NCBI RefSeq assembly: GCF_902148855.1
Contig: NC_043969.1
Span: 29,455,853 to 29,519,852 of the forward strand
Direction of reading: 5' to 3'
From: Sphaeramia orbicularis
Taxonomy: Eukaryota; Chordata; Actinopteri; Kurtiformes; Apogonidae
Length of the DNA: 64,000 nt
A model generated the notes under the pieces. That model worked only from the letters and a program-made list of their open reading frames with translations. It ran no database searches and was not told the origin of the DNA. This document shows, piece after piece, positions 47,911-64,000 of the stretch (the stretch's first letter is position 1; the number at the start of each line of letters is the position of its first letter). The translations under genes and the position numbers were made by a program.

Positions 47911-49044
47911 AGCAATGTGTGTTCCACTGTGTCACACCTCAACAGTTTCCCATCTGCTCTGGTAACTGGATATAAAGTAGTGTGTAATAAACTAAGTGAT
48001 GGGAAACTACAGCAACTTTTACGATTTAAGCAGCAAACATGACTTCAGTAGTAGGAGCTGAAGTCAGGGCCATTATAGGGTCTGTTTTCCCTGTGATGTC
48101 ATCTCGGTATCTGAGGTTGCTAGGCGCTGTTATGTCGTTTCCATAGGACAGACGAGCAACAGCAGGTGGTCTAAATGATGTCATATAAAATGACTTAACA
48201 GCAGCACTCGGTGTAAAATTAAACCCGTGAAGCCGTTTACAGGTTTAGCAGAATGACACTATTTATATGCAGCTGTTTTTGTTTGTACGTGTCCTGGAGG
48301 ATTATTTCAAAGACCTTTATATTTTAATCCTTTATACATCTGAAAACTGTGTCAGCACCTTCATTTTCATTTGGGAAGGGATGCAGTGTGATGATTGGAG
48401 TTATTGATGCCATCTGTTGGTTGTTTTACAGGATTACACAGTCAGGGTACAGAGCATATTTGGAATTTATGTAAACAAAATACCTGTGACTGGTTTGTTT
48501 TAGCAGAAAATGACATGATGTTAAATTTGGCAACATTAAAGCATCATTGTTTTGTACATATTCATCACCTGACTGTCAGATAGATATACAGTACTGTGCA
48601 AAAGCCCAAACATTAGGTTTACTGGATTAGTAAAGTTATAACGACCACACAAATCATTTCTCAGTCTCTGTATTAAAATACAATCTGGGCATATGTGAAG
48701 TACGTACAGCGGTAAAAACAAAAGTTTCAGGAAAAAACAGCTTCTGTAAACCAAAGTGGTAGTATTTAATGAGACGGACATTAGCACTTAACATGTCTTT
48801 AACCCTTTTGTTCAGGTAATATGAGATGTATTGCATTCATTTTCTGATCAGATGTTTGTAACTGTTTGTGTTGCCTCATGAGGTCAGGGATCACACTAAA
48901 TAGGGGTTGTTCAAACCTTTAGAACCATTTTAGCTCAGTTTGTGGGTCTTTTAAGGCTGTGTAAATATTTCTTGTATTTTCTTGTTGTATGTGAAGAAAA
49001 GACAATGAGAAATAAGTGGTGCCAGGCACAACAAACCCGCCCCT
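47911..49044. other. No gene seen
   Basis: AT-rich intergenic DNA with no recognised repeat or exon. Confidence 0.45.
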
Positions 49045-49470
49045 TGCACATATTTCACCCATTATATGTAAATAGAAGATTTAAAAAATTCATTAAAAAA
49101 TGTGAACTTTGACCCTTTGTTCCCAAAATGTAATGAGATCCATTCTGGATCACTGGCAATCTATAAAGTCAATTTGATATGAATTCAACTAATAGTTTTG
49201 CTGCTACAAACATGTGAAATTTTGCCCATTCTAAGTAAATGGGGAAAAAAAAAGCATAAAAAAATTCATTAAAAAAATGTTGAACTTTGACCTACTTTTC
49301 CCAAAATATAATGACATCTATTCTGGGTCACTGGCAATCTGTAAACCAAATTTGGTATGAATTCAACCAATAGTTTTGCTGCTAGAGTGTTAACAACCAA
49401 ACAAAGAAACAAACCGAACCAAAAACCATACCTCTTGCCTCCCCTTCGGGGGTAATAAATATGTATGCTC
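49045..49470 (+). repeat. Dispersed repeat with internal 190-bp duplication
   Basis: The segment around 49050-49215 recurs with changes at about 49215-49390. Shared phrases are 'aactttgacc', 'cactggcaatct' and 'tagttttgctgctaga'. It ends 'cataccctcttgcc'-like sequence and 'ccccttcggggg'. This tail type is common in fish genomes. Confidence 0.7.
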
Positions 49471-49639
49471 ATTTCAACCTGTAAAATCAACAAACCTAGA
49501 GCTGGCCTAAGACTTCTGTACAGTACTGTATCTAGACATATAGAGAAATAAAGATGCCATGAGAAATAGATATTACGCTAATGTATAGAGAATATTAGAA
49601 TAAGAGGAAATGTTGGATTGACTTTGTAAAACACTTAAA

Positions 49640-49975
49640 CTTAGAGACTTAGACTTAAACAGACTTTATTATCATTCAGATATGCAAGTATATACAGAAT
49701 GAAATGTCATTGCATTAAACTCGCTCCAGTATAAATATAACAGAATAAAAATAGACTATAGACGGTAAAATGTAAAATATAAAATATGTAAAATATATAA
49801 AATATGTAGAATATGAGCACATACACAGTGGAATATAGGCCGAGCAGAGGACAAAGAACAGTGCAAGTACAGTGCAAAATGTGACAGAATGTAATAAAAT
49901 ACTTAGAATGTAATAAAATACAATAAAATGTAATAAAATATAATAAAATATAATAAAATACTTCAAGAAATTCAA
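49640..49975 (-). repeat. LINE 3' end (reverse orientation)
   Basis: Phrases 'agactttattatcattcag' and 'aatgaaatgtcattgcatta', then AAAATAT-type steps and 'gtgcaagtacagtgcaaaat'. It reads as the reversed 3' terminus of a fish non-LTR element. Short (AATA)n steps end it at 49975. Confidence 0.65.
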
Positions 49976-52105
49976 TAACCTGTAGATTTTAATTATTGGT
50001 TCAATTGCTGAGTGGAACTGTTATTTTTTTCTGTGAGTAGATTAGGGAACTATGTATGAAGAATATTTTTCATGACATTTGCTAATTGTTTAGAAAGGAG
50101 GAATGTTCTGTTCTCATATATTTTAAGGTAAAAGTCCCCTTGTCTTACTTTTACCCCCAACCCTGATGAAGTTTAGCGGTAATATCAACCCAAATAAAAC
50201 CCAGTATTACATTACTAATATGATTTTATCTTGAAAAACTTTTATTATGAGGAGTTTAAGGTCAAACTGATCCTGTCTTGCTTTTACCGTTTCCTCAGGC
50301 ATATCATAGGTCTTCCAAGTTTAGTCCAAATTGCACATCAGCTCTGGTAAATTAAACTTTAAGCCTGATAAAATGGAGGAAATGCTGGCTGTAGAGTAAT
50401 ATGTTTTGCAACCACATCCTTCCTCCTCACTACCCTTCTACCTTATTCTGTGTTCTTTAAAAAAGATGAGGCCATAATGTGTCAAAGAGAAGTAAGAATA
50501 GCAGTTAGCATGTGTAAAAGGAAAAGTGTGATCAGTTTTGGAGTTGTCAACATTTGTTATTAGTAGCATCGAGGTGGTAAAAAGCAAGTTGTGTAATTCA
50601 CTTTTGTAATGAATGCGAAACCCTAAACGAAAAAGATCAGGCTCTTAAGTCGTTTCCCCTCTCATATCCACCCCACTTACCTTTACTGCTCCATCCCTGA
50701 AGTTGAAAAGCTTTCTGGAAAAGCTAAACCTGTCAGACAGAAACAGCCACCTCAGCTGTAAATCAGCAGTGTCACATTGTTTTCGCTGCTTAATTGGGTG
50801 AGCTGGCTTGTTTTAAAGCTTCCCCCCATTGGGACTCGGTCATTTAGAGGCACTTTGATGTCTTTAGTTTTGTGTTAGTTGCGTTGAAGGCTGGGTTTAC
50901 AGTAGTGGGCTCCACTAGTCCACCTGGTTACCCTCTGAGGAGTCAGACCAGAGGTTCACATCTGCACCCAATCAGATTTGTGAACCCCTGATGTCGTACT
51001 TCCGCAGCCCTCAGGACAGAACCTGAAGAATATAGCCCTATAAAATGTGTATAGCATGCCTTTTTTATGTACAGAAAATGTATACCCCATGTCCGGTCAC
51101 TACCTGTTTTTTTCAATGTTTCATTTAATGGTCACATAATATTTTAACTCAAAGCTTTGACTAATTTATAACTGCTAATAACTGATTTATATTTGCACTT
51201 TCCCCTTGGCTTCTACTGCTATGAGAGAGAGAGTGCACCAGATTTAAGTGCTCATGGATTTCACAGTAAAATGTGAAACCCAACTCTAAATCAATTTTTG
51301 TTTTAATTCCAATTGTAGGAGCAAAACAACAACTGATACCTCCATATTTTCTTTCCGCTTACTCCCTGTCCGTATATGGGGTTTATATAACAGCGGGAAA
51401 CTGACAGATTCTTCGAAATAAGAAGATGAGAAGCAAATGTCTGAGGAACCATCATCACGGTATGACAGATCCTTCTTGGTAGAGAAGTGTAAAGATGAAT
51501 CTGTCTTACTTGTGGCTGGAGGGTCAAGGTGTGGATTCTGCAATGTTGGTGTGAAATTCCAGCATCACCACAGGTACTGAAAGTGATGCTGATCTACTGT
51601 ATCGGCAGGCGTGTGTGTGCATCTGCAAGGCTGTGTGTGCAACGGAAAGGCTGACTTGGAATATTTTGACAAGTTTTTACCACCTATAGCTTTGGATTGC
51701 AGGAAAAATAATGCAAGTGATCCTTTTCTGAGGTCTTTACTTGTTGCCAAGTTTGCAGCTTCAAAGAAATAAAACAGACTGTGAGCTAACAGAGGAGTAC
51801 TGTCTCCAACTGCTTTGGTCAGCTCCCAGTAGTTTTGTCTCCTGAGATCTCAGTTTCCATGTTCAGGCTCCCAGCGATCTACTTTAAATACGGAATTCAT
51901 ACCACAGACCAAAGCTATGTCTGACCCTTGACTGGTTTCCTTTGTCTCCACACTGTTAGATTTTCTCCTTCCTTTTCAGTTTTTCTTAGATTTTTGCCAT
52001 TTTGACTGTTTGTCACTGCTTATTTACAGCGCCCCCCACACAGATATTAAAATCTCTACATTCATTGTCAAGAGTGGGTTAAAATAAATTGCATAATACA
52101 ATATA
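49976..52105. other. No gene seen
   Basis: Intergenic DNA. Open frames at 51286-51543 on the minus strand show no family features. Confidence 0.45.
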
Positions 52106-52466
52106 CAGTCACGGAAAAAAATTATTAGACCATCAAAAATCCTCAAAAACAATGGTCAAGTACTAAATCCTGTCTGTATCATGTGACTAAAACAGACAGA
52201 AAAGAAAACATGGAATGCCTAAAAGCACTGTTTTTGGCAGTACAATGCCATAGCTATTAACAAAAGAACTTAAGTGATTTTGGTTATTATCAAGAAAACC
52301 ATGAAAAATGGCTAAATATCAGCTCTTAAATTAAACTCTTACGACCTGTTTTTGTTGTTATCATTATATTTATCCAAACAAATGTACCTTTAGTAGTACC
52401 CCAAGCATTAAAATGAACAAGAAATTGAAGAAAACAAGAGTGGTCTGATAATTTTTTCCACGACTG
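52106..52466. mobile_element. Tc1/mariner-type MITE, copy 2
   Basis: Ends CAGTCACGGAAAAAAATTAT and the inverted ATAATTTTTTCCACGACTG, with TA on both sides. It is 361 bases long. Its interior matches the copy at 42394-42744 in the opposite orientation (for example 'catgtgactaaaacagacag'). Confidence 0.9.
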
Positions 52467-52659
52467 TATGTTATATATCCTCCTGAGACCCAGGAAAGTA
52501 AAATGAATTAGACACAGTATGATGCAAAAGTTTTTTCAGTTACATTTTTATTTATCTTTTAATAGAATGTCCTTTGCAGTGGACTTTTTTTTTTTTTTTT
52601 TTAGGTAAAGTTGTGAATCTCTTGTCCCCTACAGAGAACAAGAGAGTCTCAAGAGGATA

Positions 52660-55961
<3,302 letters not shown>

Positions 55962-58900
55962 TCAGAGCACACGCACATATGTGACTTTTGAGTCTGTTCC
56001 CAGGTGGTTTTTGGCCAGACATTTATATGTGCCAGAGTCTGAGACTGTGGGCCTCTGGATGATAAGTGTGCCCTGAGGATGGAGCAGTTCACTGCCTAGA
56101 GGCCGGCCCTTTTCTGCTGCTGACAGAACTGAATGATCAGGCAGCTCCCATGTGATCTCTGGCTTAGGGATGCCAGTGGCAGCACAGTTCAATTGGATCG
56201 GTGTGCCAGCTATGGCCCTGACAGCAGGAGGTGGTCCTGTTGTGATTCGTGGAGGGTAGGCAATGATCATAACTGCAACAGTCAGCACAGCCTCGCCAGC
56301 ATCATTCCGTGCTCGACAAATATAGTTTCCTCTGTCATGAATAGTGGTGTCCCGGACAATCAGAGTACCATTCTCTAGTAACTGATAGCGTTGGAAGACT
56401 TGAGGCCGAGTAAGAGTGTGGCCCCCAGGAATGGTCCAGTAGATCACTGGTCTGGGGTTCCCATCAGATAGACAGTGGAGGAAGAGAGGCTCCCCAGACA
56501 CACTACGAATGATGCCCCTAGGCCTTGTCAGGATGTACGGCTTCTGTCCAACCTCCAACACAATCAGCTTTTCTATGTAACCCATGTAATTCTTGGCACC
56601 ACATCGGTATTTCCCAGCATCCTCTTTGCGAGGATTGTAGATGACTAATGTTCCATCCTTGCTCAGATGGTGTTGTGAACCACGGTCAGGTCCACCATTA
56701 AACCGTGTTCCATTAGGCAGGGTCCAGATGATCTCAGGTGCTGGATGCCCGTCAGCAGAGCAATTCAAAACAACGGTTTTCCCAACCCGAGACACAACAC
56801 GCTCATTAAAGGGGTTCTTGAAGATTGGCCTCCGAACCATACTTGTCACCTCAAGCTGAACCACCATCACTGCCTCGCCGCCATCATTCCTCGCCATGCA
56901 GATGAACTCTGCTGTATCAGTAGGTCGGACATTACGGATCTCTAGTGTCCCATTGTGGTGAACATTAATCCTACTACCATAGTATGGCGCTGACAGAAAG
57001 ATGTTATCAGGCATAATCCAAGTAACTGTGGGAGTGGGATCACCCTCAGCCTTGCAGTCTATAAATTTTCTGGAGTATTTAGAAGCCACATCTCTGATTA
57101 CAGTTCTGTTCTGGTGGTAACCATTGATTACTGGTGGATTTCCATCTATGTCAACCTGATAAACCTTTCTGTTTTCTCCAGCAGGGTTGCGAGCCATGCA
57201 AACATATTGCCCTGCATCGATCAGCTTCACATCCCTGATATCGAGAGAACCATTGACATGCATTAAATAGCGTTCATTAGAAGCTGCAATCACGTCGTTG
57301 GTGGGAAGCATCCAGAGGATCTTGGGTTTGGGTTCTCCTGCTGCTTCACAGTCAAAGCGAATGTTTCCTCCAGGCTTCACTTTGGCATAGGTCTGCATTG
57401 GTGGGCGTATCCTGGGAGCAGCGGTCACCACAGTGATATGTACATGCATTTCATCCTTGCCCACCTGGTTCTCAGCATAGCAGGTGTAATCCCCTTCCTC
57501 TGACATGCCGACCTGGACAAATAGTGACAATAAAGTAAAAACTGTTAGGGTTAGATGTTATAATGTTAAATGATGATTGCTTCTGTAACATACCTGGTTT
57601 AGGTAAAGTGTTCCATTGTCAAACAGAGTGTATCGCCGTGCTCGTCCTCCTCCACTGCTGCCATCAGACTGCAGATCACTGTTGACCATCGTACCATCTG
57701 GGAGACCCCAGGAGATCTCTGGCTTTGGTGCACCAGAGGCTTTACAGTCCACCTTCAAGTCTTTACCATAGGCCACCTGTTTCTTAACATAAACCTTAGG
57801 CTCTATCTTAGCTGGCTTCATTGTGACACTGACTCTCAACAGTTGGAGGTCATCGCCAATCTTGTTTCGTGCCACACAGAGATAGTCTCCGGCATCTTTA
57901 TCACTCACACTGTGGATGATTAGTGTACCATTTTCCAGCACCTGGATTCTGCTGCCCATCCTAAAGGGAGACATAACAAATAAGATTACATCAAATTTAC
58001 TTCTGAGAGCATGGAAAAATTATAGTACAAATATTATCTTTTCACCTGTGCCACTGATCCACCACAGCTTTTGAAGGCAGCCTCCAAATGATTCTAGGTT
58101 TTGGGTCACCTCTGGCTGTACAGTCCAGTCTCAGTTGATTCCCAAAGAACAACTCTGTCAGCTGCTGGGATCCCTCCAGTATTTGAGGCACTGACTCATG
58201 CCTCTCCACTGTCAGAGTCACCACCCTTCGCTCTGAGCCAGTAGAGCTGGTAGCAATACATTCATATTTCCCACTGTCTGATGGAGTCACATCCCTAATG
58301 AGCAGTGTCCCATTCTGATACATTGATATTCTTGCATCTCTAGTGGGTCTGTTGGATCTGATGACTGCACCATCATAGAGAACCCAGTGAATAATGGGCT
58401 GTGGGTTTCCGTGGCCAGTGCAGGGCAGCCACAGACTTTGGCTTACAGAAACTTTCAGCAGCTGCCGTTTTGCCTCCACAATTCCTGGTGGAGCTGCCAC
58501 CACCTGGAGTCTAACTGTGGCAGTATCTGCACCAGCTGGATTACTGGCAATGCACTTGTAAAGGCCTCTATCGTAAACAGACACCTGCTTGATGACCAGA
58601 GTCCCATCAGAAGTCACTGATACCCTTCCCTCTGTGTTTTGGCCTCTGACTTGGGTCCGGTTGGCCAGAATCCAAGATATCATGGGAGTGGGTCGGCCGT
58701 CGGCTTTACATTTCATCTCCACTGTATTTCCTGCATGAGACTTTAAATCACGCATTTTAGGCTCAAGGATGCGTGAAGGATAGGCCACCACAGAGAGGGT
58801 GACTAGAAGTTTGTCTGATCCTTGATCATTTTCAGCTAGACAGAGATACTGGCCACGATCCTTAATGTTGGCATTCTGGATAAGCAATGTGCCGTTGCTC

Positions 58901-61900
58901 ATCACCTCAAATTTACCCATTTTGCCCTTAATGGTAAATGTGTTTCCTGAAAAAAAAAAAAAAAAAAAAAGAGTTGACAGGAATTATTAGCAAGCCATTA
59001 ATTGAACAAGTGCAAATATGTTAACAGTGCTGTTATTTTATAATACTTTTGGGGATTATTTTTGTGGTTTTCTCACATTATTTTTAACTTTCATCTGTTC
59101 TGTTTTCTTATTAAAAATGTGGTACACCTATGCAGAACAAGCACTGCAATTTTACAATTAAACATAAAGTAAGAACAATGAGGAGTTATTATAATTAATT
59201 TTTCAGACAATGTAGTGACAACATTAAAAACTCCTGTCATTTTAAGTAATTATCCCCTCCATTTGGGCAACTTAAAGTCTGAAATGTTGCCATACACTTG
59301 AAAAGAAAGAAAGCAAGCAAGAAAGAAAAACATTTTATACCTGTGCTTGAAGAGAAGCGTTTCCAGCTGATAGTGGGTTCAGGGTTTCCATCAGCTTCAC
59401 ATGGCAGGAAGGCATCTGAGTTGGACAACACTGTAAAGCTGGCAGCGTTGCCCCCAATTATCTTGGGTTTGTTTGTCACCACTTTTGAAGTGGGCTCAAA
59501 ACCTGTTACACTGGCACTTGTAGCCTCATAGCCAGATGTGACCTGCTGATAGACACTAGAAATGGCCTTATGAATGTCCTTGTTGTGGTACTGTACAGGT
59601 GTGTTGGCGTATCCTTGCTCAGCAGTCAGGATGGACATTGTGTCAGAGGTAAAGGCTTTATCTGCATTGTCTCTAGCACTATTGCTTCTCATTGTAGGTC
59701 TTATTCTCTTTATTGGTGGCCTATGGGTGGCATATCCATTGTTTCTCTGTGTTGGTGGAGTGATGTTGCTGTAGATTTTAGTAGGAGCTTTTGTGGTAGT
59801 TGGCATGAGTGTGGTGGTGGGTTGAAACCTGGTTGAGGTGATCAGTGGTGTCTTGGTGGTAGTAAAAGCTGGTTCACTACCTGACGAAAACCTGTTCCAG
59901 TCACCTTCATTATATGTTTCTTGTTCTGATGAAACAGTCACTGTGGCTTTGTTTCCTGACCTGGATGGTGTATACAGAGGCTTGGAGACAGAAACAGTCC
60001 ATTGAGGTTGAATCGTTGTCTCCATTGTTGTTTTCATGGTGATTTCTGTAGTTGGTTCCATCGTGGTAGTAGGGTTTAACTTAGAGATTGTAGGTTTCTT
60101 ATTGGGTGTTCGTCCCCTAAAGGGCCTCCGTCTTCGTCCTGGCCAAACTCTGGACCCATCAGGTCTTTTTCTGGTTACAGTCCAGTTGTTGGGTAGTCCT
60201 CCTGACCCTGATATTACATCATCTGGGTTTTCCCTTGTTGTTGGTTTGACAGTAGGAGGTGATGGCAAAGTATGTGCTTCTGTTGGTGTTTCAGCGGTGG
60301 TCGAGTAACTGGAATAGTACGAAGGGGTGGTAGATATTTGATAATGAAAACTTGATTCCTTTGTTGTGAGCTCAAAATTTGCGGAAAACAAATCTCCATA
60401 GTCATCATCTCCTGAGCTCTCCTTGGTATCTCTGACAATGGAGGGAGGCAGAGTCTCTGGTACAGTCAGTGGATTTGGTGTGGTGGTTGGCATGGCAACA
60501 GGGGTTGTAGTTAAAGTCACAGTTGTTGCTTCAGCTGTAGTTGAGGTTTTGGGGTTGATATAAGGCTTTCTTAGTCTCCCGAATATCTTTTCCCTTGGCC
60601 TGCCTCCAAACAGTCTGTTCCATGGAATTCTTCCACGAATTACCTTGGAGGCTTTAGTTGTAGTAGTGGTTGTTGTGGTGACCAGTGATTCCTCATTTGT
60701 GGTCAAAAAAGGATCAACTGTAGGGTCAAACACAGGGTCGTCAGCAGAAGTTACGTCATCTCTGGAAACTACTTTTTTGGACTCTGTATGAGTGGAAGGT
60801 GCTTTTTTAGTAATATAACGGGTAGTGGTAGAAGCTGCAGTTTCTTGTGCCAGTGTGGGCCGCTGTGTTCTCTGTAAAGTTGACCTTGAAGAAGCTGTTG
60901 GTGTGATCAACTGCAGATCACTGGAGACTGTCTTCATGCCATCTTTAGCACAGTCTGAAAAATGTATTTGCAGTTGAGTTTTATTTGTAATATGTAGACA
61001 GCTGAGTATTTATTTTCAATACAATGCTATCGGTTAAAAATATAAATGATATATTAGTTAACTAGGTTCAAAATCAGGTTTCTTACCTGTGGTCAATTCA
61101 ACTCTGTATGGCACTGTAGCATTCCCCTCCTTCTTCACTGAAGGCTGTCTAAGTTTACTGATGAAGGACTGTATGTCAGTGATCCTGTTGGGTTTGATTA
61201 TTCTCCTGCGTCCATGGAAGGTCCTTCTTCGCCCACCTTTGCCATTCTGGTTTGGAAATATGTGGATTTGCTGTCTCGATATTATAGTGGATCCTGCCGA
61301 TAGACGTGGGGATTTGATTGTTTGGGTCGTGTGGAAGGTGATCTCATCTTGTTGCCTCTCTGTTGTGGTGACCGCTGTGAATGTTGTCTGGGTCTCTGGG
61401 TCTGTGGATGTGTGAACTGTTAACTCCACTGGGCCGGTTCCATCGTTCATTGGCGTAACATGAGGATCCGTGGTAAATACAAGAGCTGCGCCAGTGGACG
61501 TCTCTGGTTCTCCAGGTTGCTCTCCTGAGAATTGGAGCTGAGTTTCTTGTAAATTGTCTGTCACTGTAAGTTGGAGAGTAACTGGGTGTGCTTTTTCGGC
61601 AGAATATGTAGTTCTTTCCAAAGTGTAAACCTCAGTGGACTCATCAAAACTAGAAAAGCCTGTGTTGTGTAAACCTGTGTCATATGGTGTTACTGCATCA
61701 CTTTGACTTTCTCTAATATCTTCTGGACTGTGTGTGAATGTGTACTTGACCTGTGTTGGATCTGGCTGCATATATGACTCTGTTGTTATTTTATTTGACT
61801 TTTCTTTTGCTGGACTGAGGTCAATATTATTTCTGACTGTCATTTCCAAGTCAACTATCTTCTGTCTCTCTAAATTGGATTCAGTATGCCTGTTGTCACT

Positions 61901-62904
61901 TTTTTGAGGGTTGTCTGTTATTGGTTTGAGTATCCTTGGTATGATAAGATGATCTTCTTCAAGGCTCTCACCAGATCCTATTTCACCATCACCAGAGAGA
62001 CCAGTGTTTGATTCCTCATACTTTGTCTTTTCCTTCTCTGTGTCAGTCTTTGTTTTTGACCCACTTTGAGCTTTTTCCATAAATTCAGCAAATTTCTGTG
62101 GATCCACTTTCCTAGTTGCTTTATCAAAGACCCTGCTGCTCCAGATGCGTCTGGTGCTGATTGGACCCCTCCTTCTTTGGCCCAGTCTACCTCTGCCCTG
62201 TGGCCAGCGTCTGGGGTAAGGTCGGTCTGAAGTGATGGTCTTGGATTCCTGACTTGTTCTGTCAGCTGGACTGGAAGAGGGGAACTCACTGAGAGTGACT
62301 GTGTTCTCAGTCAAAGTGGGGTCCATGTCAACCATACCTGATCCCTCACTGCCTAGAACTGTTACTAACTGAGACCTTTCTCCAGTCACTGTCACCTGCG
62401 ACACTAGAAGGTCAACTCCCAGGTAATTCGCCACCAAACACCGATAAAATCCTCTGTCCCTCTCTGTCAGACCCTGAACCACTAGGGTTCCATTCTCATA
62501 TACTTTCTTGTTGACCTGAGATGTGTCCAGCACTGAGTGGTCAGGTAGGACCCAATGAACGGAAGCCTTTGGACTACCTGATGAACCACAATCAAGGACT
62601 AGTTTTTCACCCAGTGGCTTTGATAGTTGGACACCGTTGACCTCAGTTTCTTCCACATCAGGAGACAGAACTGTGACTCGAAATACCAGAATATCTGCAT
62701 CCAGATAGTTAGTTACAATGCAGCGGTAGATGCCTGCGTCTGAGGTATCTGCACCCCGTAGAGTGAGCTTCCCTTCAGCTGTGATGACGATCCTCCTGTC
62801 ATCACTGGTGTACGGAGCTCTTATTTTACTTCCATCTGGTAAAATCCACTCCATCAAAGGTTTTGGCTCACCCACAACTTCACAATTCAACTGTGTCACA
62901 CCAC
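55962..62904 (-). CDS. igsf10: IGSF10, 3' part: 12 Ig domains (5 exons, 5' end outside)
   Basis: Exons 61087-62904, 59341-60954, 58046-58946, 57594-57960 and 55962-57512 have GT-AG ends with matching phases and encode about 2083 residues to the stop. The first exon gives two Ig domains (W-I-L-P-D-G and W-V-L-P-D-H cores), then a Ser/Thr-rich linker. The linker fills most of the second exon with TTT-type stretches. Ten further Ig C2 domains follow, each with a W-x-L/M/I-P core and a D-x-G-x-Y-x-C motif. The last domain ends S-G-T-Y-K-C-L-A-K-N-H-L-G. IGSF10 is a large secreted protein with N-terminal LRRs; that part, with the signal peptide, must lie beyond 64000. The paralogue MXRA5 has the same layout; the P2RY12 neighbour favours IGSF10. 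Ig domains 6 and 7 are each split by an intron. Confidence 0.9.
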
Positions 62905-63054
62905 CTATGTGGAAAACAGAATACACATACTGTATATTAGAGTTACCCATTGTTGTGTAATCAAAATGAGATAAAATATGTACTGCAGCGCCAAACAAAA
63001 ACTAAGCAAACTGGTGAAATCCTTCCACTGGATAATTTCTGCAGTGCAGTAATG

Positions 63055-63245
63055 TTTCAGTTTGATAAAGAGCATAAAGATTGGACAGTGTTTCAGTGTG
63101 GTCTGATGAGTCCAGACTGACACTGTTCCATAGTGATGGTCAGGGTGAGAAGAAAGGTCGATGAAGTGATTACCCATCATGCCTAGTGCCTACAGTACAG
63201 GCCTGTTATGATCTGGGGTTGCTTCAGTTAATCAGGTCTAGGTTA
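63055..63245 (+). mobile_element. Tc1-type transposase fragment
   Basis: Reads S-V-W-S-D-E-S-R-L-T-L-F-H-S-D-G, the region around the first catalytic Asp of Tc1 transposases. Further on in another frame it reads V-M-I-W-G-C-F-S. The copy is short, frameshifted and has no inverted ends. Confidence 0.65.
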
Positions 63246-63439
63246 ATCAACATAACAGATCCAAAAAATGACAGAAGTAAATGTTGTTACATAAGCTATT
63301 CGAAACAATGTCACAGTGAATGCAATGTCTAATGAATTATTAGAGTATGAGACTTTTTGGCTCAGCTCAGACCCAATGTAAGACAAGTTTTAGTAAGTTT
63401 TATGATGAGGATACCATAACTAATTAACTTGATACTGTG

Positions 63440-63625
63440 TCTTTATGTATATAGCCTTTATATGTATATAGTTTCTTTTTTTTTCTTATTATTTTACTTT
63501 TGTTTATTTTTTAAAAAATGATCTTATATTTATTATTTACTAGAGAGAGAATATCTACCTGGCAAAGAATTCCTTGAAAGTGTTTATGTATTTGGTGAAT
63601 AAAGATGATTCTGATTCTGCTTCTA
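63440..63625 (+). repeat. LINE 3' tail with TGATTCTG repeats
   Basis: Ends 'ggtgaataaagatgattctg' + 'attctgcttctaat', preceded by 'ttccttgaaagtgtttatg'. This is typical of the 3' terminus of fish L2/Rex-type LINEs. Confidence 0.6.
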
Positions 63626-64000
63626 ATTATGATTACAACAGCTCTCACTGCTGTGACAAATCACATTTTTCTTCTAATTAATGAAATAACTTTAAAAAGT
63701 AATTTAACTTGAGCATGTTTATTTTCAAATTTACTTCACTACAATTTAAATTGTAAATACAGATCAAAATTGTAATTCTTGTCACGTTCTGTGTCATGTT
63801 GTTCACATTTTCGGGACCAATTGAGCTTCAAGTCCAAGAAAGGCAACAGCATCATTATGTAGTGTAAGACTTTTAGGTTCAAATATGTGGAGAAGGCTCC
63901 TTACACAAACTGCATTCAACTCAAGCAAGCAAACTTCAAATGCATTTGTGGTTTCTTTACTATTCGCAGAAAACAGTAGCAGGCAGTCAATGATTTATGT

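Larger units (their letters stand above)
62905..64000. other. igsf10 intron with repeat remnants
   Basis: Because the exon at 62904 begins with a splice acceptor and two bases of a split codon, this stretch is intron. It holds a Tc1 fragment and a LINE tail. No LRR-coding exon was recognised. Confidence 0.7.

Noticed and set aside
55962-62904. Assignment as MXRA5 instead of IGSF10
   Set aside because: Domain layout is alike, but the adjacent P2RY12/P2RY13 genes match the IGSF10 locus.

Overview
This window is teleost fish genomic DNA, probably from a spiny-rayed (percomorph-type) species. The evidence is vertebrate exon-intron structure with GT-AG splice sites, long AT-rich intergenic DNA, fish-type Tc1/mariner and hAT transposons, fish LINE and SINE tails, and a conserved vertebrate gene neighbourhood. 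No rRNA, tRNA or CRISPR array was found, and no retrovirus or other capsid-bearing element was recognised.

Left part (1-14 kb). An intronless P2Y-type GPCR lies on the + strand at 1.4-2.4 kb. mfsd1 (lysosomal MFS dipeptide transporter) lies on the - strand in 15 exons between 13,464 and 6,419; the exons join into one 470-residue frame. Its promoter side carries a CLEAR-like E-box. Further upstream is a 31-bp minisatellite (17 units) in which nearly every unit holds a CCAAT box.

Middle (14-24 kb). A 0.95-kb element with terminal inverted repeats (TIRs) holds an AT-rich satellite. An hAT MITE follows. Next come scattered, decayed pieces that look like NSMCE4A (SMC5/6 complex kleisin), interspersed with a LINE fragment and an element carrying a Myb/SANT-like fragment.

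Receptor cluster (24-41 kb, all - strand). The order is p2ry13 (3 coding exons), two tandem single-exon P2Y14-like receptors, then p2ry12 (2 coding exons). A hAT element with a perfect 8-bp target duplication and a complete-length but broken Tc1 element sit between the two P2Y14-like genes. The human 3q25 order P2RY14-GPR87-P2RY13-P2RY12-IGSF10 supports the assignments.

Repeat-rich spacer (41-56 kb). There are no genes that I can support. It holds three copies of one hAT MITE family, a Tc1 relic interrupted by several later insertions, two copies of a Tc1/mariner-type MITE, LINE tails and long TA microsatellites.

Right part (56-63 kb). The 3' five exons of igsf10 (- strand) encode 12 Ig domains split by a long Thr/Ser-rich, Arg-cluster-bearing region. 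The N-terminal LRR part lies beyond the right edge.

Functionally, the receptors form a nucleotide-sensing (ADP / UDP-sugar type) Gi-coupled group. mfsd1 serves lysosomal dipeptide export and igsf10 is a secreted matrix-type protein; they are neighbours by synteny, not one pathway.
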